Assembly: GCA_002293625.1 (NCBI GenBank)
Contig: DBDP01000019.1
Span: 25,611-39,276, forward strand
Length of the DNA stretch: 13,666 nt
From: Clostridiales bacterium UBA929
GTDB lineage: Bacteria; Bacillota; Clostridia; Oscillospirales; UBA929
Direction of reading: 5' to 3'
The notes beneath the pieces were generated by a model that was not told where the DNA came from, did not search any database, and saw nothing but the letters and a program-made list of their open reading frames with translations. A program made the position numbers and the translations under genes. Shown here one piece after another: positions 7,962 through 13,581 of this stretch (within the stretch, counting starts at the first letter, position 1; each line of letters opens with the position of its first letter).

Positions 7962-8353
7962 GACTTCACAACCTTCACATAGAATTTCCTGCTTCGCGGC
8001 GGGTCGAACTCGCAAAAGTAGATACTCTGCCATGTGCCGAGAACAGGTTTACCTCCGTTTATGATGACCGTCGCGCCGGAACCCATCGCCGACGCTTTCA
8101 GATGCGCCGCGCTGTTGCCCTCCGCATGACGGAACTCCGGGCGGTCGGGAAACGCTTTGTTCAGCCCGAGAAGCAAATCGCGCACCACGTCCGGGTCTGC
8201 GTTTTCGTTGATTGTGATCCCTGCCGTCGTGTGCGGGCAGTAGACTATAGCAATGCCGTCTGTAACGCCGCTTTTTGTGATGGCTTCGCGCACCTGCGGG
8301 GTGATGTTGTAGAAGTCCTCCCGCTGTGCGGATAGGGTGAAATCGTATAGCAT
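7958..8353 (-). CDS. yjbQ: YjbQ family protein (UPF0047)
   Basis: 131-aa protein of the widespread YjbQ family. The E. coli member has been linked to weak, secondary thiamine-phosphate synthase activity; the true role is unsettled. Diagnostic stretches are YNITPQVREAI (15-25), CPHTTAGITINENADPDV (39-56), RHAEGNSAAHLKASAMG (75-91) and LGTWQSIYFCEFDPPRSR (105-122). The putative active-site or metal-site histidines at 41, 76 and 84 are all present. The ATG at 8353 is preferred over 8383: it has GTGGGGA before it and sits 2 bases after the regulator stop. The longer start would add 10 residues overlapping that gene. It overlaps the nitroreductase start by ATGA. Confidence 0.93.
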   Translation of the reverse strand: MLYDFTLSAQREDFYNITPQVREAITKSGVTDGIAIVYCPHTTAGITINENADPDVVRDLLLGLNKAFPDRPEFRHAEGNSAAHLKASAMGSGATVIINGGKPVLGTWQSIYFCEFDPPRSRKFYVKVVKS

Positions 8354-8355
8354 GG

Positions 8356-9024
8356 TTAATCCCCACTTTCGTTTAGTGTCCATATGCCATTCTGCTCGTC
8401 ACTTTCCCCGATTGCGATAAACTTCAGGTACGAGTTGATTTCGTCAATGGTCGGATTATTGTCAAGCTGCGCGAGAACGCTTTCCCGGCTTTCGCGTAGA
8501 TGCGGAAGTTTATGTGCTAACGCGACAGCCTTCTCTTTCTCTCCGGATTTCATGTAAATAAAACACAAGGCAGCCCGCGTGGTATGGAGAATCTTTTCAT
8601 TACGCCCATTCAACAGTATACGCTCGCACAAGCAGATTGATTTAATGAGATCGTCCGGATCATCACCTACGGCAAGCGTCATCGCTAAATCCGACATAAT
8701 ACCTTCGTCGTCCGGGTAGCTTCTAAGTCCCTCGGTAAAAACCCGTATAGTTGCGTCAATCTCACCATTTCGCCAGTGTTTATGTGCGGTGGTAAATATG
8801 TCGTATCTGGTCTGCTGATCGTTAATTCTATCCATGCCTATCAGCGTGTCTATGCTAACCTTGTAGAGATTGGCGAGAGCCGGCAAAAGAGTAATATCCG
8901 GCATGGTTTCGCCGCGCTCCCACTTGCTGACGCTTTGCGCGGACAAGCCAAGAAGCTCGGAAACTTCTTCTTGTGTCATATCTTTTTCTTTGCGCAGGGC
9001 TCTTAAGTTTTCGGCAATAAACAT
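8356..9024 (-). CDS. XRE-family DNA-binding protein with helical C-terminal region
   Basis: 222-aa cytoplasmic regulator. Residues 4-62 are a standard Cro/CI helix-turn-helix (LRALRKEKDMTQEEVSELLG, then LSAQSVSKWERGETMPD and YKVSIDTLIGMD). Residues 70-200 are predicted helical and tetratricopeptide-like (AHKHWRNGEIDATIRVFTEG, YMKSGEKEKAVALAHKLP), an arrangement frequent in clostridial XRE regulators. The start at 9024 has an AAAGGAG ribosome site. It is the first gene of the operon with yjbQ and the nitroreductase, only 2 bases apart from yjbQ, so it may autoregulate that operon (inference). A sensed ligand cannot be named. Confidence 0.9.
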   Translation of the reverse strand: MFIAENLRALRKEKDMTQEEVSELLGLSAQSVSKWERGETMPDITLLPALANLYKVSIDTLIGMDRINDQQTRYDIFTTAHKHWRNGEIDATIRVFTEGLRSYPDDEGIMSDLAMTLAVGDDPDDLIKSICLCERILLNGRNEKILHTTRAALCFIYMKSGEKEKAVALAHKLPHLRESRESVLAQLDNNPTIDEINSYLKFIAIGESDEQNGIWTLNESGD

Positions 9025-9142
9025 TATTTCGTACTCCTTTGAAAGTATTAGCGCCTGAGATTATACTAACTGAATGTACGAGAATCCTCAATATCCTGTT
9101 AGGCGATGAAAAATCAACTGTTGGGCGAGAAGAGTACGACCG

Positions 9143-9280
9143 ATGAACCCTGCCCGACAGCCCGCTCCGCTTTTGTCGGCGGACAATGCGGCAGTAAACC
9201 GCATCGTCAGGTTGTTGGGGGAAATGCCGCCAAAGCTCCTCGGAGGGACAGTAATCCTCTTTACGCGCCAAAACCGTTGA
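9143..9280 (+). CDS. Small hypothetical protein, possible remnant
   Basis: 45-codon frame beginning MNPARQPAPLLSADN and ending VILFTRQNR. I do not recognise it. Three things make it more than noise: an upstream open frame ends at TGA 9144-9146, so that the ATG overlaps it as ATGA; the composition is protein-like; and the stop codon abuts a strong hairpin that could be its terminator. Against it, the ribosome site is weak (GAGAAGAG) and it is very short. It may be the tail of a degraded mobile-element operon. Confidence 0.3.
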   Translation: MNPARQPAPLLSADNAAVNRIVRLLGEMPPKLLGGTVILFTRQNR

Positions 9281-9320
9281 TGAAGATGCCGCTGTTGTAA
9301 TTATATAGCGGCATCTTCAT
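9280..9320 (+). terminator. Perfect 14-bp inverted repeat, possible terminator
   Basis: Arms ATGAAGATGCCGCT (9280-9293) and AGCGGCATCTTCAT (9307-9320) pair perfectly around a 13-base AT-rich loop, and TTTATG follows on the plus strand. It starts at the stop of the 45-codon frame, which fits a terminator. The T-run is poor and the loop long, so a repeat end or protein-binding site is also possible. Confidence 0.5.
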
Positions 9321-9483
9321 TTATGCAAACAGTTTTCGAGTTCAGTATCTCTGCCGAATGCACCTGACCTACACAAACGCCGCAGACGAGTCGGTTACCC
9401 TGCGGCAAGCCAAACCCTGTTCCTTCGAGGACAATTCGCTCCGATTCCAAATGGCGCAAAAAAGCAACCAACAGCATAAATTG

Positions 9484-9511
9484 TTGACTTTCTACAAGTT
9501 TGTGCTATACT
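9484..9511 (+). promoter_or_regulatory. Promoter of the AAA/DUF4143 ATPase
   Basis: -35 TTGACT (9484-9489), a 16-base spacer, and extended -10 TGcTATACT (9503-9511). Transcription should begin about 10 bases before the GAGGAGGA ribosome site, giving a very short leader. Confidence 0.75.
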
Positions 9512-9535
9512 AATAAACGAGGAGGATTGATCTCT

Positions 9536-10756
9536 ATGAGCGAGTTATTACCGCGTCCCCAATACCTCGACCAGCTTGTCAGCTTTCGGGACAAGGATTT
9601 AATCAAAATAGTCACAGGGATCCGCCGATGCGGCAAGTCAACGCTGTTCGACCTCTTTGAGGAATATCTGAAGTCGCAGGGCGTGGAGGACAGGCAAATT
9701 ATCCGGTTGAACTTGGAAATGCCGGAGTATCACGATTTGCAAACCTATATGCAATTATACGAGCATATTAAGGCACGGTTGCAGGACGATTGTCAAAACT
9801 ATGTCTTTATCGACGAGGTTCAAACTGTGCCGGAGTTTCAACGGGCGGTGGACGGCTTATACGTCCGTAAAAACTGTGATGTGTATATCACGGGTTCAAA
9901 CGCGCACATTCTTTCGGGGGATTTGGCGACGCTGCTTTCCGGGCGCTATGTGGAAATTAAGATGCTGCCGCTGTCCTTCCGTGAGTATATCGACGCATTG
10001 GGCAATCGGTCGGATTTGCTTTTGAAGTACCGCAGCTACCTTGAAAACAGTTCCTTCCCCTATGCTTTGGAGCTTACCAAAAAAAAAGACATCCGCGCTT
10101 ACCTTGGTGGTATCTTTGATTCGGTTATCCTCAAAGATATCGTAACACGCCGCAAGTTTCAAGATGTGATGGGCTTGCAGAGCGTAACCCGTTTCGTCTT
10201 TGACAACATCGGCAACCTAACCTCCGCTACGAGCATTGCCAACACCATGATTTCAGGAGGCAGAAAAATCTCCGTCCATACGGTGGAGAATTATCTTGAC
10301 GCGCTGACCGAGAGCTTTATCCTCTATAAAGCAAGCCGTTATGACGCAAAAGGCAAGCAGCAATTGGTTACGGGTGCGAAGTATTACGTTTCCGATATCG
10401 GCTTGCGCTACTATCTCTTGGGAAGCAAAAAAGCCGACATGGGGCACATCCTTGAAAACATTGTCTACTTGGAATTACTCCGGCGTGGTTATGAGGTGCA
10501 TGTTGGTAAGGTCGGCAGTGCGGAGGTGGATTTTATCACTATCGGCGAAGACGGGGAGGAGTATTATCAGGTTGCGTATACCGTGGAAGGTGAATCCGAC
10601 AAGAGCGGTAAAACCACATTGGAGCGTGAGCTTGCTCCGCTGAACGCTCTCCGCGACCATTATCCAAAGTTTTTGATAACGATGGATTTTACCCCCGCTA
10701 CCTCCCACAACGGCATCCGGCAAATCAACGCGCTGGATTGGCTGTTGGGAGGGTAA
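9536..10756 (+). CDS. AAA-type ATPase with C-terminal DUF4143 (nuclease-fold) domain
   Basis: 406-aa cytoplasmic protein of the AAA_14/DUF4143 family, very common in anaerobes; its function is unknown. The N-terminal ATPase shows Walker A GIRRCGKST (28-36), Walker B YVFIDEVQ (89-96) and a sensor-like YITGSN (117-122). A middle winged-helix-like part spans about 205-270 (TSATSIANTMISGGRKISVHTVENYLDALTES region). The C-terminal domain contains LENIVYLELLRRGYEV (306-321), AEVDFI (329-334) and YYQVAYT (343-349), the spacing seen in PD-(D/E)XK-like folds with E, D and Q as candidate catalytic residues. ATG 9536 has GGAGGA nine bases before it; the open frame extends to 9500 but without a ribosome site. 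It is transcribed alone and ends next to a broken toxin gene. Confidence 0.92.
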   Translation: MSELLPRPQYLDQLVSFRDKDLIKIVTGIRRCGKSTLFDLFEEYLKSQGVEDRQIIRLNLEMPEYHDLQTYMQLYEHIKARLQDDCQNYVFIDEVQTVPEFQRAVDGLYVRKNCDVYITGSNAHILSGDLATLLSGRYVEIKMLPLSFREYIDALGNRSDLLLKYRSYLENSSFPYALELTKKKDIRAYLGGIFDSVILKDIVTRRKFQDVMGLQSVTRFVFDNIGNLTSATSIANTMISGGRKISVHTVENYLDALTESFILYKASRYDAKGKQQLVTGAKYYVSDIGLRYYLLGSKKADMGHILENIVYLELLRRGYEVHVGKVGSAEVDFITIGEDGEEYYQVAYTVEGESDKSGKTTLERELAPLNALRDHYPKFLITMDFTPATSHNGIRQINALDWLLGG

Positions 10757-10791
10757 CTCACGGCACATTGTAAAGCTTGTATTGATCGATT

Positions 10792-10866
10792 TCAGACATA
10801 GAGTTGTCCCCTTTTTGGAAAGAGTCCGGCGGATATCAAGATGTTGGTGTCGATAAGGATTCTCAT
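10792..10866 (-). pseudogene. Truncated PIN-domain toxin (N-terminal stub)
   Basis: The frame starts at ATG 10866, overlapping the antitoxin stop as ATGA. It reads MRILIDTNILISAGLFPK and then reaches a stop after 24 codons. MxILIDTNxLISA is the textbook start of a VapC-like PIN RNase, with the first catalytic aspartate at residue 6. A full PIN protein has about 130-140 residues with three more acidic residues; none follow here. The sequence after the stub (to the ATPase stop at 10756) shows no other PIN motif. Immediately downstream, AAAAGGGGACAACTCT and an ATG (10798) open a 13-codon frame, as if foreign 5' sequence had been joined on. The toxin is therefore inactive; the antitoxin is intact. 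Confidence 0.75.
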
Positions 10867-11123
10867 CTTTCTTCCTCGTGCCTCATCTGCATAATCAGGT
10901 CTACAACATCCTCATCGGATTTTAGACCCACTCGCGCTGTTTCACCCTGCATCGCGTCTTGAAACTCCTTCAATGCGTATAACGCGGAGTTCATAAGAAC
11001 AACGCGGTTGTTTTCGCATATAAGCGTGACGCGATCGCCTACGCCAAGGTGAAGTTGCTCCCGAATATCCTTCGGCAGAGTGATTTGACCCTTAGACATA
11101 ACTTTTGCGTTATCAACAATCAT
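10863..11123 (-). CDS. AbrB/MazE-type (SpoVT-AbrB fold) antitoxin
   Basis: 86-aa DNA-binding antitoxin. The swapped-hairpin AbrB fold is at residues 5-46 (AKVMSKGQITLPKDIREQLH, then LGVGDRVTLICENNRVVLMN). The C-terminal tail (50-86, acidic and helical) would normally bind and neutralise the partner toxin. ATG 11123 has a GGAGGTG ribosome site. The stop overlaps the start of the PIN stub, the usual antitoxin-first arrangement. Such proteins normally repress their own promoter, and an inverted repeat overlaps the leader here. With the toxin destroyed, it can persist only as an autoregulator, or as protection against a related toxin elsewhere (inference). Confidence 0.9.
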   Translation of the reverse strand: MIVDNAKVMSKGQITLPKDIREQLHLGVGDRVTLICENNRVVLMNSALYALKEFQDAMQGETARVGLKSDEDVVDLIMQMRHEEER

Positions 11124-11153
11124 CAGATTACACCTCCATATTCTGCGGGGTAA

Positions 11154-11178
11154 GTAGGGAATGTGGGATCATCCCTAC
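11154..11178. promoter_or_regulatory. Inverted repeat, probable antitoxin operator
   Basis: Outer arms GTAGGGA (11154-11160) and TCCCTAC (11172-11178) with an 11-base centre. A second, nested palindrome GGGAT-C-ATCCC occupies 11165-11175. The site begins four bases after the -10 box on the transcribed side, the place where a repressor would block initiation. Binding by the AbrB-type antitoxin is inferred from position and symmetry; an RNA hairpin is the alternative. Confidence 0.55.
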
Positions 11179-11182
11179 CGTT

Positions 11183-11211
11183 AGTATATACGATATTGCC
11201 GGAAAAATCAA
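11183..11211 (-). promoter_or_regulatory. Promoter of the antitoxin gene
   Basis: Minus-strand -35 TTGATT (11211-11206) and -10 TATACT (11188-11183) with a 17-base spacer. Transcription would start near 11176, inside the inverted repeat, about 50 bases before the ATG at 11123. The -35 begins 10 bases after the stop of the DUF2461 gene. Confidence 0.75.
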
Positions 11212-11220
11212 GAGGGCTTT

Positions 11221-11922
11221 CTACACCTGCGCGGTTATATTCGGCAACGGGTCGGAATCCAGCGTGATGAAATAATCGTAATACGGCATCAGGAAGGTGT
11301 AGCCCTTTACAATACGGTCTGCCAAACTTGCCGTGAAGAGTTCGTCGCCAAGCTGACCCTCATGGGTTAACGAGAAAGACTTTCTGTTATACCACACCGC
11401 CGTCTTTTTTGTCGGGGCTTCTTTCTTGCGGACGTATTCCGCTCCTTCGAGAACAAACTCGCTCTGCTTTTCAAGCGGGGCGATGAGTTTTTCAAACGCC
11501 TTCGGGTTTTTATCAATCCGCGCGCGTAGTTTCGCCATCGTTTCGGCGCGGGCGGAGTAGTATCCCAAACCGTAAGTCCAATTGTCCGGGGATAATTCAA
11601 ACCAGAAAACAGGCGTAGACGTCCATTCCACGCCTTCCGGTACGGGGCGCTCAATCGAAAACCATAGGTTCGGGCGGTACGGTTCGCCGTCTTTCACGCG
11701 CCTTGCGTCCCTGTAGACCCGCGAAACCTTGTGGGTAAAACCCCGCCCGCCGAAGTCGTCTTCAATGCGTTCAAATACTTCGTGTCCGAGTGCCTTCATT
11801 GGGTTTTGGAACACTTCAATAAACTCTTGCTTGTGTTCCTCAAACCACGGCTTATTGTTGTTGAGCCGCAGATTCCACATAAAGTCGATGGTCGCCTGCG
11901 AAAAGCCTTTAAAGGTTGCCAT
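11221..11922 (-). CDS. DUF2461 family protein
   Basis: 233-aa protein of the DUF2461/TIGR02453 family, function unknown. Family-typical stretches are FSQATIDFMWNLRLNNNKPWFEEHKQEF at 7-34, RIEDDFGGRGFTHKVSRVYRDARRVKDGEPYRPNLWFSI around 52-90, FWFELSPDNWTYGLGYYSA (106-124) and the C-terminal FLMPYYDYFITL region. The length is normal. The ATG at 11922 has AAGGAGAT before it and follows the second yjbQ by 21 bases, so it is the last gene of that operon. The family has been annotated without biochemical proof; nothing here adds a function. Confidence 0.9.
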   Translation of the reverse strand: MATFKGFSQATIDFMWNLRLNNNKPWFEEHKQEFIEVFQNPMKALGHEVFERIEDDFGGRGFTHKVSRVYRDARRVKDGEPYRPNLWFSIERPVPEGVEWTSTPVFWFELSPDNWTYGLGYYSARAETMAKLRARIDKNPKAFEKLIAPLEKQSEFVLEGAEYVRKKEAPTKKTAVWYNRKSFSLTHEGQLGDELFTASLADRIVKGYTFLMPYYDYFITLDSDPLPNITAQV

Positions 11923-11943
11923 ATCGTTTGTATCTCCTTACTG

Positions 11944-12360
11944 TTACTCTCCGATAATCTTCACCAGTACGCGCTTATCGCGCTTCCCGTCAAACTCACC
12001 ATAAAAAATTTGTTCCCACGTCCCGAAGTCGAGTTTGCCGCCCGTGACCGCGACGACGACCTCGCGCCCCATCACCGAGCGCTTCAAATGCGCATCGGCA
12101 TTATCCTCGTAGCCGTTATGATCATACTGACTGTGCGGCTTCTCCGGCGCGAGTTTTTCCAGCCAACGCTCAAAGTCGTGATGCAAGCCGCTTTCGTTGT
12201 CGTTGATGAATACACTCGCCGTGATATTCATGGCGTTCACGAGGCACAGCCCATCGCGGATGCCACTCTCGGTAAGCGCCGCTTCTACTTGCGGCGTAAT
12301 GTTGACGTAAGCGCGGCGGGTTTTGGTGTGGAAGTGGAGTTCTTTACGGAAAGACTTCAT
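11944..12360 (-). CDS. YjbQ family protein, second subgroup
   Basis: 138-aa paralogue of the YjbQ protein at 7958-8353, but from a different subgroup: MKSFRKELHFHTKTRRAYVN, NITASVFINDNESGLHHDFE (45-64), the linker LAPEKPHSQYDHNGYEDNADAHLKR and the ending LDFGTWEQIFYGEFDGKR (110-127). The C-terminal KRVLVKIIGE is typical of this subgroup. Position 45 is Asn (codon AAT) where, in my recollection, the family has His in an MHITAS or PHTTA motif; H61, H91 and the DNADAH region remain. The ATG at 12360 overlaps the upstream fusion gene as ATGA. The length is normal and the rest is well conserved, so it is probably expressed, possibly with altered metal or substrate binding. Confidence 0.92.
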   Translation of the reverse strand: MKSFRKELHFHTKTRRAYVNITPQVEAALTESGIRDGLCLVNAMNITASVFINDNESGLHHDFERWLEKLAPEKPHSQYDHNGYEDNADAHLKRSVMGREVVVAVTGGKLDFGTWEQIFYGEFDGKRDKRVLVKIIGE

Positions 12361-13166
12361 TCTTTCGTCCTCACTTTCGCCATAAAGCGTTCCTTGTCAA
12401 TTATGAAACGCTCATGTGTGCCATGCCCAATTTCGCCATTTGCATCATTCGCAGAAACATCAAACTCTATTTTGCGCCCGTCAATACGTGCAATAGTTGC
12501 AATCGCTGTTATTTTTGCTCCGAGCGGACTTGCGGCGGTATGTTCGATATCAACGCTTATACCGACAGAAGTTTGCCCCGGCTCAAGAGTATCAGCGAGA
12601 CACTCACAAGCAGCGCGTTCCATCAGAGCGATCATCATTGGTGTGGCAAAAACGTCAAGACTTCCGCTTCCAAGCGCTTTCGCGGTATTGTGTTCAGTGA
12701 CAATCGTGGTTACACTTGCCGATCTGTCAATAATATTATTTGATTCGTCATCGGGCAGTTCGGAAGGGTCATATGGAATCTCTTCATCATCGCACCATTC
12801 ACGGGCAAACTCCAAATACCGCTTGTCACGGAAAGCATACCATGCTTCCGCGAAACCTTCCCGGTTTATCGCATCTTTGAATCTGCGAAATGCGCCTTTG
12901 CCAGACAGCGCAATTTCCAGTTGCTCGCGTTTTCGCGAGTTTCTGACTGTATCCGTAAAGTCAGACATCATACGGTATTCGTCGGCATCGCGCTGACTCG
13001 GAAGCCGGAGCCAACCCTCTTCCTCATCCAAATCCCGGTCATCCTGATCTCCAAAGTCAGAATACCAGTAAAATTCTCCTGTTAACTCGTTGTAAAATGA
13101 TATTGCGCCATCACCCGCTGCTTCAATGTTTTCAGCTATTTCACTGAGTTTGACTGTTGGTTTCAA
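12357..13166 (-). CDS. UPF0158 domain fused to FlK-like hotdog thioesterase
   Basis: 269-aa two-domain protein. Residues 1-135 match UPF0158 (PF03682, function unknown): KPTVKLSEIAENIEAAGDG at 2-20, YSDFGDQDDRDLDEEEGWLRLPS at 35-57, ALSGKGAFRRFKDAINREG (86-104) and AWYAFRDKRYLEFAREWC (108-125). Residues about 146-269 match the fluoroacetyl-CoA thioesterase FlK family: VTTIVTEHNTAKALGSGSLDVFATPMMIALME followed by SVGISVDIEHTAASPLG. T175, E183, G202, H209 and R253 line up with FlK T42, E50, G69, H76 and R120 at a constant offset of 133, without gaps. The join (136-146) is an acidic PSELPDDESNN linker. The start is TTG at 13166 with GAGGA seven bases upstream. It leads the operon with yjbQ2 and the DUF2461 gene. 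The acyl-CoA substrate is unknown; many FlK relatives do not act on fluoroacetyl-CoA. Confidence 0.87.
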   Translation of the reverse strand: MKPTVKLSEIAENIEAAGDGAISFYNELTGEFYWYSDFGDQDDRDLDEEEGWLRLPSQRDADEYRMMSDFTDTVRNSRKREQLEIALSGKGAFRRFKDAINREGFAEAWYAFRDKRYLEFAREWCDDEEIPYDPSELPDDESNNIIDRSASVTTIVTEHNTAKALGSGSLDVFATPMMIALMERAACECLADTLEPGQTSVGISVDIEHTAASPLGAKITAIATIARIDGRKIEFDVSANDANGEIGHGTHERFIIDKERFMAKVRTKE

Positions 13167-13227
13167 AGTATATCCTCACTTCCTTATTATGGGTTCCCCA
13201 ATTGTGGATTACCCTGATCCGACCTTT

Positions 13228-13581
13228 TCATTTACTGCTTTTCGCATTCAGCAGCCATGATAACGCTTTCAGCTTCTTCTGCCGCTCTTTATAGTCGGGC
13301 AGCGCATCCGCGACTATCGCCCAAAAACGCGGTGAGTGGTTATTCTCCCGCAGGTGCGCCAATTCGTGGACAACGACGTACTCTAAGCATTCCCGCGGAC
13401 AATATTCAAGCGCGGCGTTGAGGCGTATGCGCCGTGTTTTCGCCGTACAGCTTCCCCAACGAGAGGTCATTGTTCGAATCCCGATGAAGGTTGGACTTAC
13501 GCCAATTCGCTGTCCCCATGTTGTTATGAGTTCACGGACAGTCTGTTCAAACTCTCCATCTTTATATCGCAGTGGTAAGCG
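13228..13581 (-). pseudogene. YgjP-like metallopeptidase, 5'-truncated
   Basis: Zinc metallopeptidase of the YgjP/DUF45 (M48-like) group. The apparent ATG at 13470 gives only 80 aa, but homologous-looking sequence continues upstream in frame to about 13581 (RYKDGEFEQTVRELITTWGQ, then RIGVSPTFIGIRTMTSRWGSC), where a TGA at 13582-13584 ends it. The visible 117 codons are the C-terminal half of a protein usually 170-240 aa. The zinc site is complete: HELAH within VVVHELAHL and the third ligand in NHSPRFW. The N-terminal half is missing, replaced by hairpin-containing sequence that resembles an insertion-element end. A short product from ATG 13470 would keep HExxH but lack much of the fold, so I call it a remnant; a gene boundary error is the alternative. 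Confidence 0.65.

Larger units (their letters stand above)
9025..9535. other. Gene-poor accessory interval with small reading frames and inverted repeats
   Basis: About 510 bases without a confident gene. The left end carries the XRE ribosome site and a weak minus-strand -10 TATAAT (9065-9060) with no good -35. Then comes a short plus-strand frame at 9143-9280, a perfect 14-bp inverted repeat (9280-9320) and a smaller inverted repeat GCCGCAG/CTGCGGC (9379-9385/9400-9406). The right end holds the promoter of the AAA ATPase. Two further open stretches, 9358-9513 on plus (51 codons) and about 9304-9479 on minus (58 codons), are not recognised and may be chance. The mix suggests the remains of a lost or shortened mobile segment, but this is inference. 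Confidence 0.5.

Noticed and set aside
9304..9479. 58-codon minus-strand frame in the gene-poor interval
   Set aside because: No recognisable motif and no convincing ribosome site, and it runs through an inverted repeat arm; probably chance.
9536..11123. AAA/DUF4143 gene plus antitoxin as a new defence system
   Set aside because: The two genes are convergent with separate promoters, the ATPase family is widespread as single genes, and the toxin beside the antitoxin is a remnant. Nothing links them into one system.
11731..12996. 421-codon plus-strand open frame across the DUF2461, yjbQ2 and fusion genes
   Set aside because: It spans three good minus-strand genes and their junctions, shows no family motifs and has no ribosome site.
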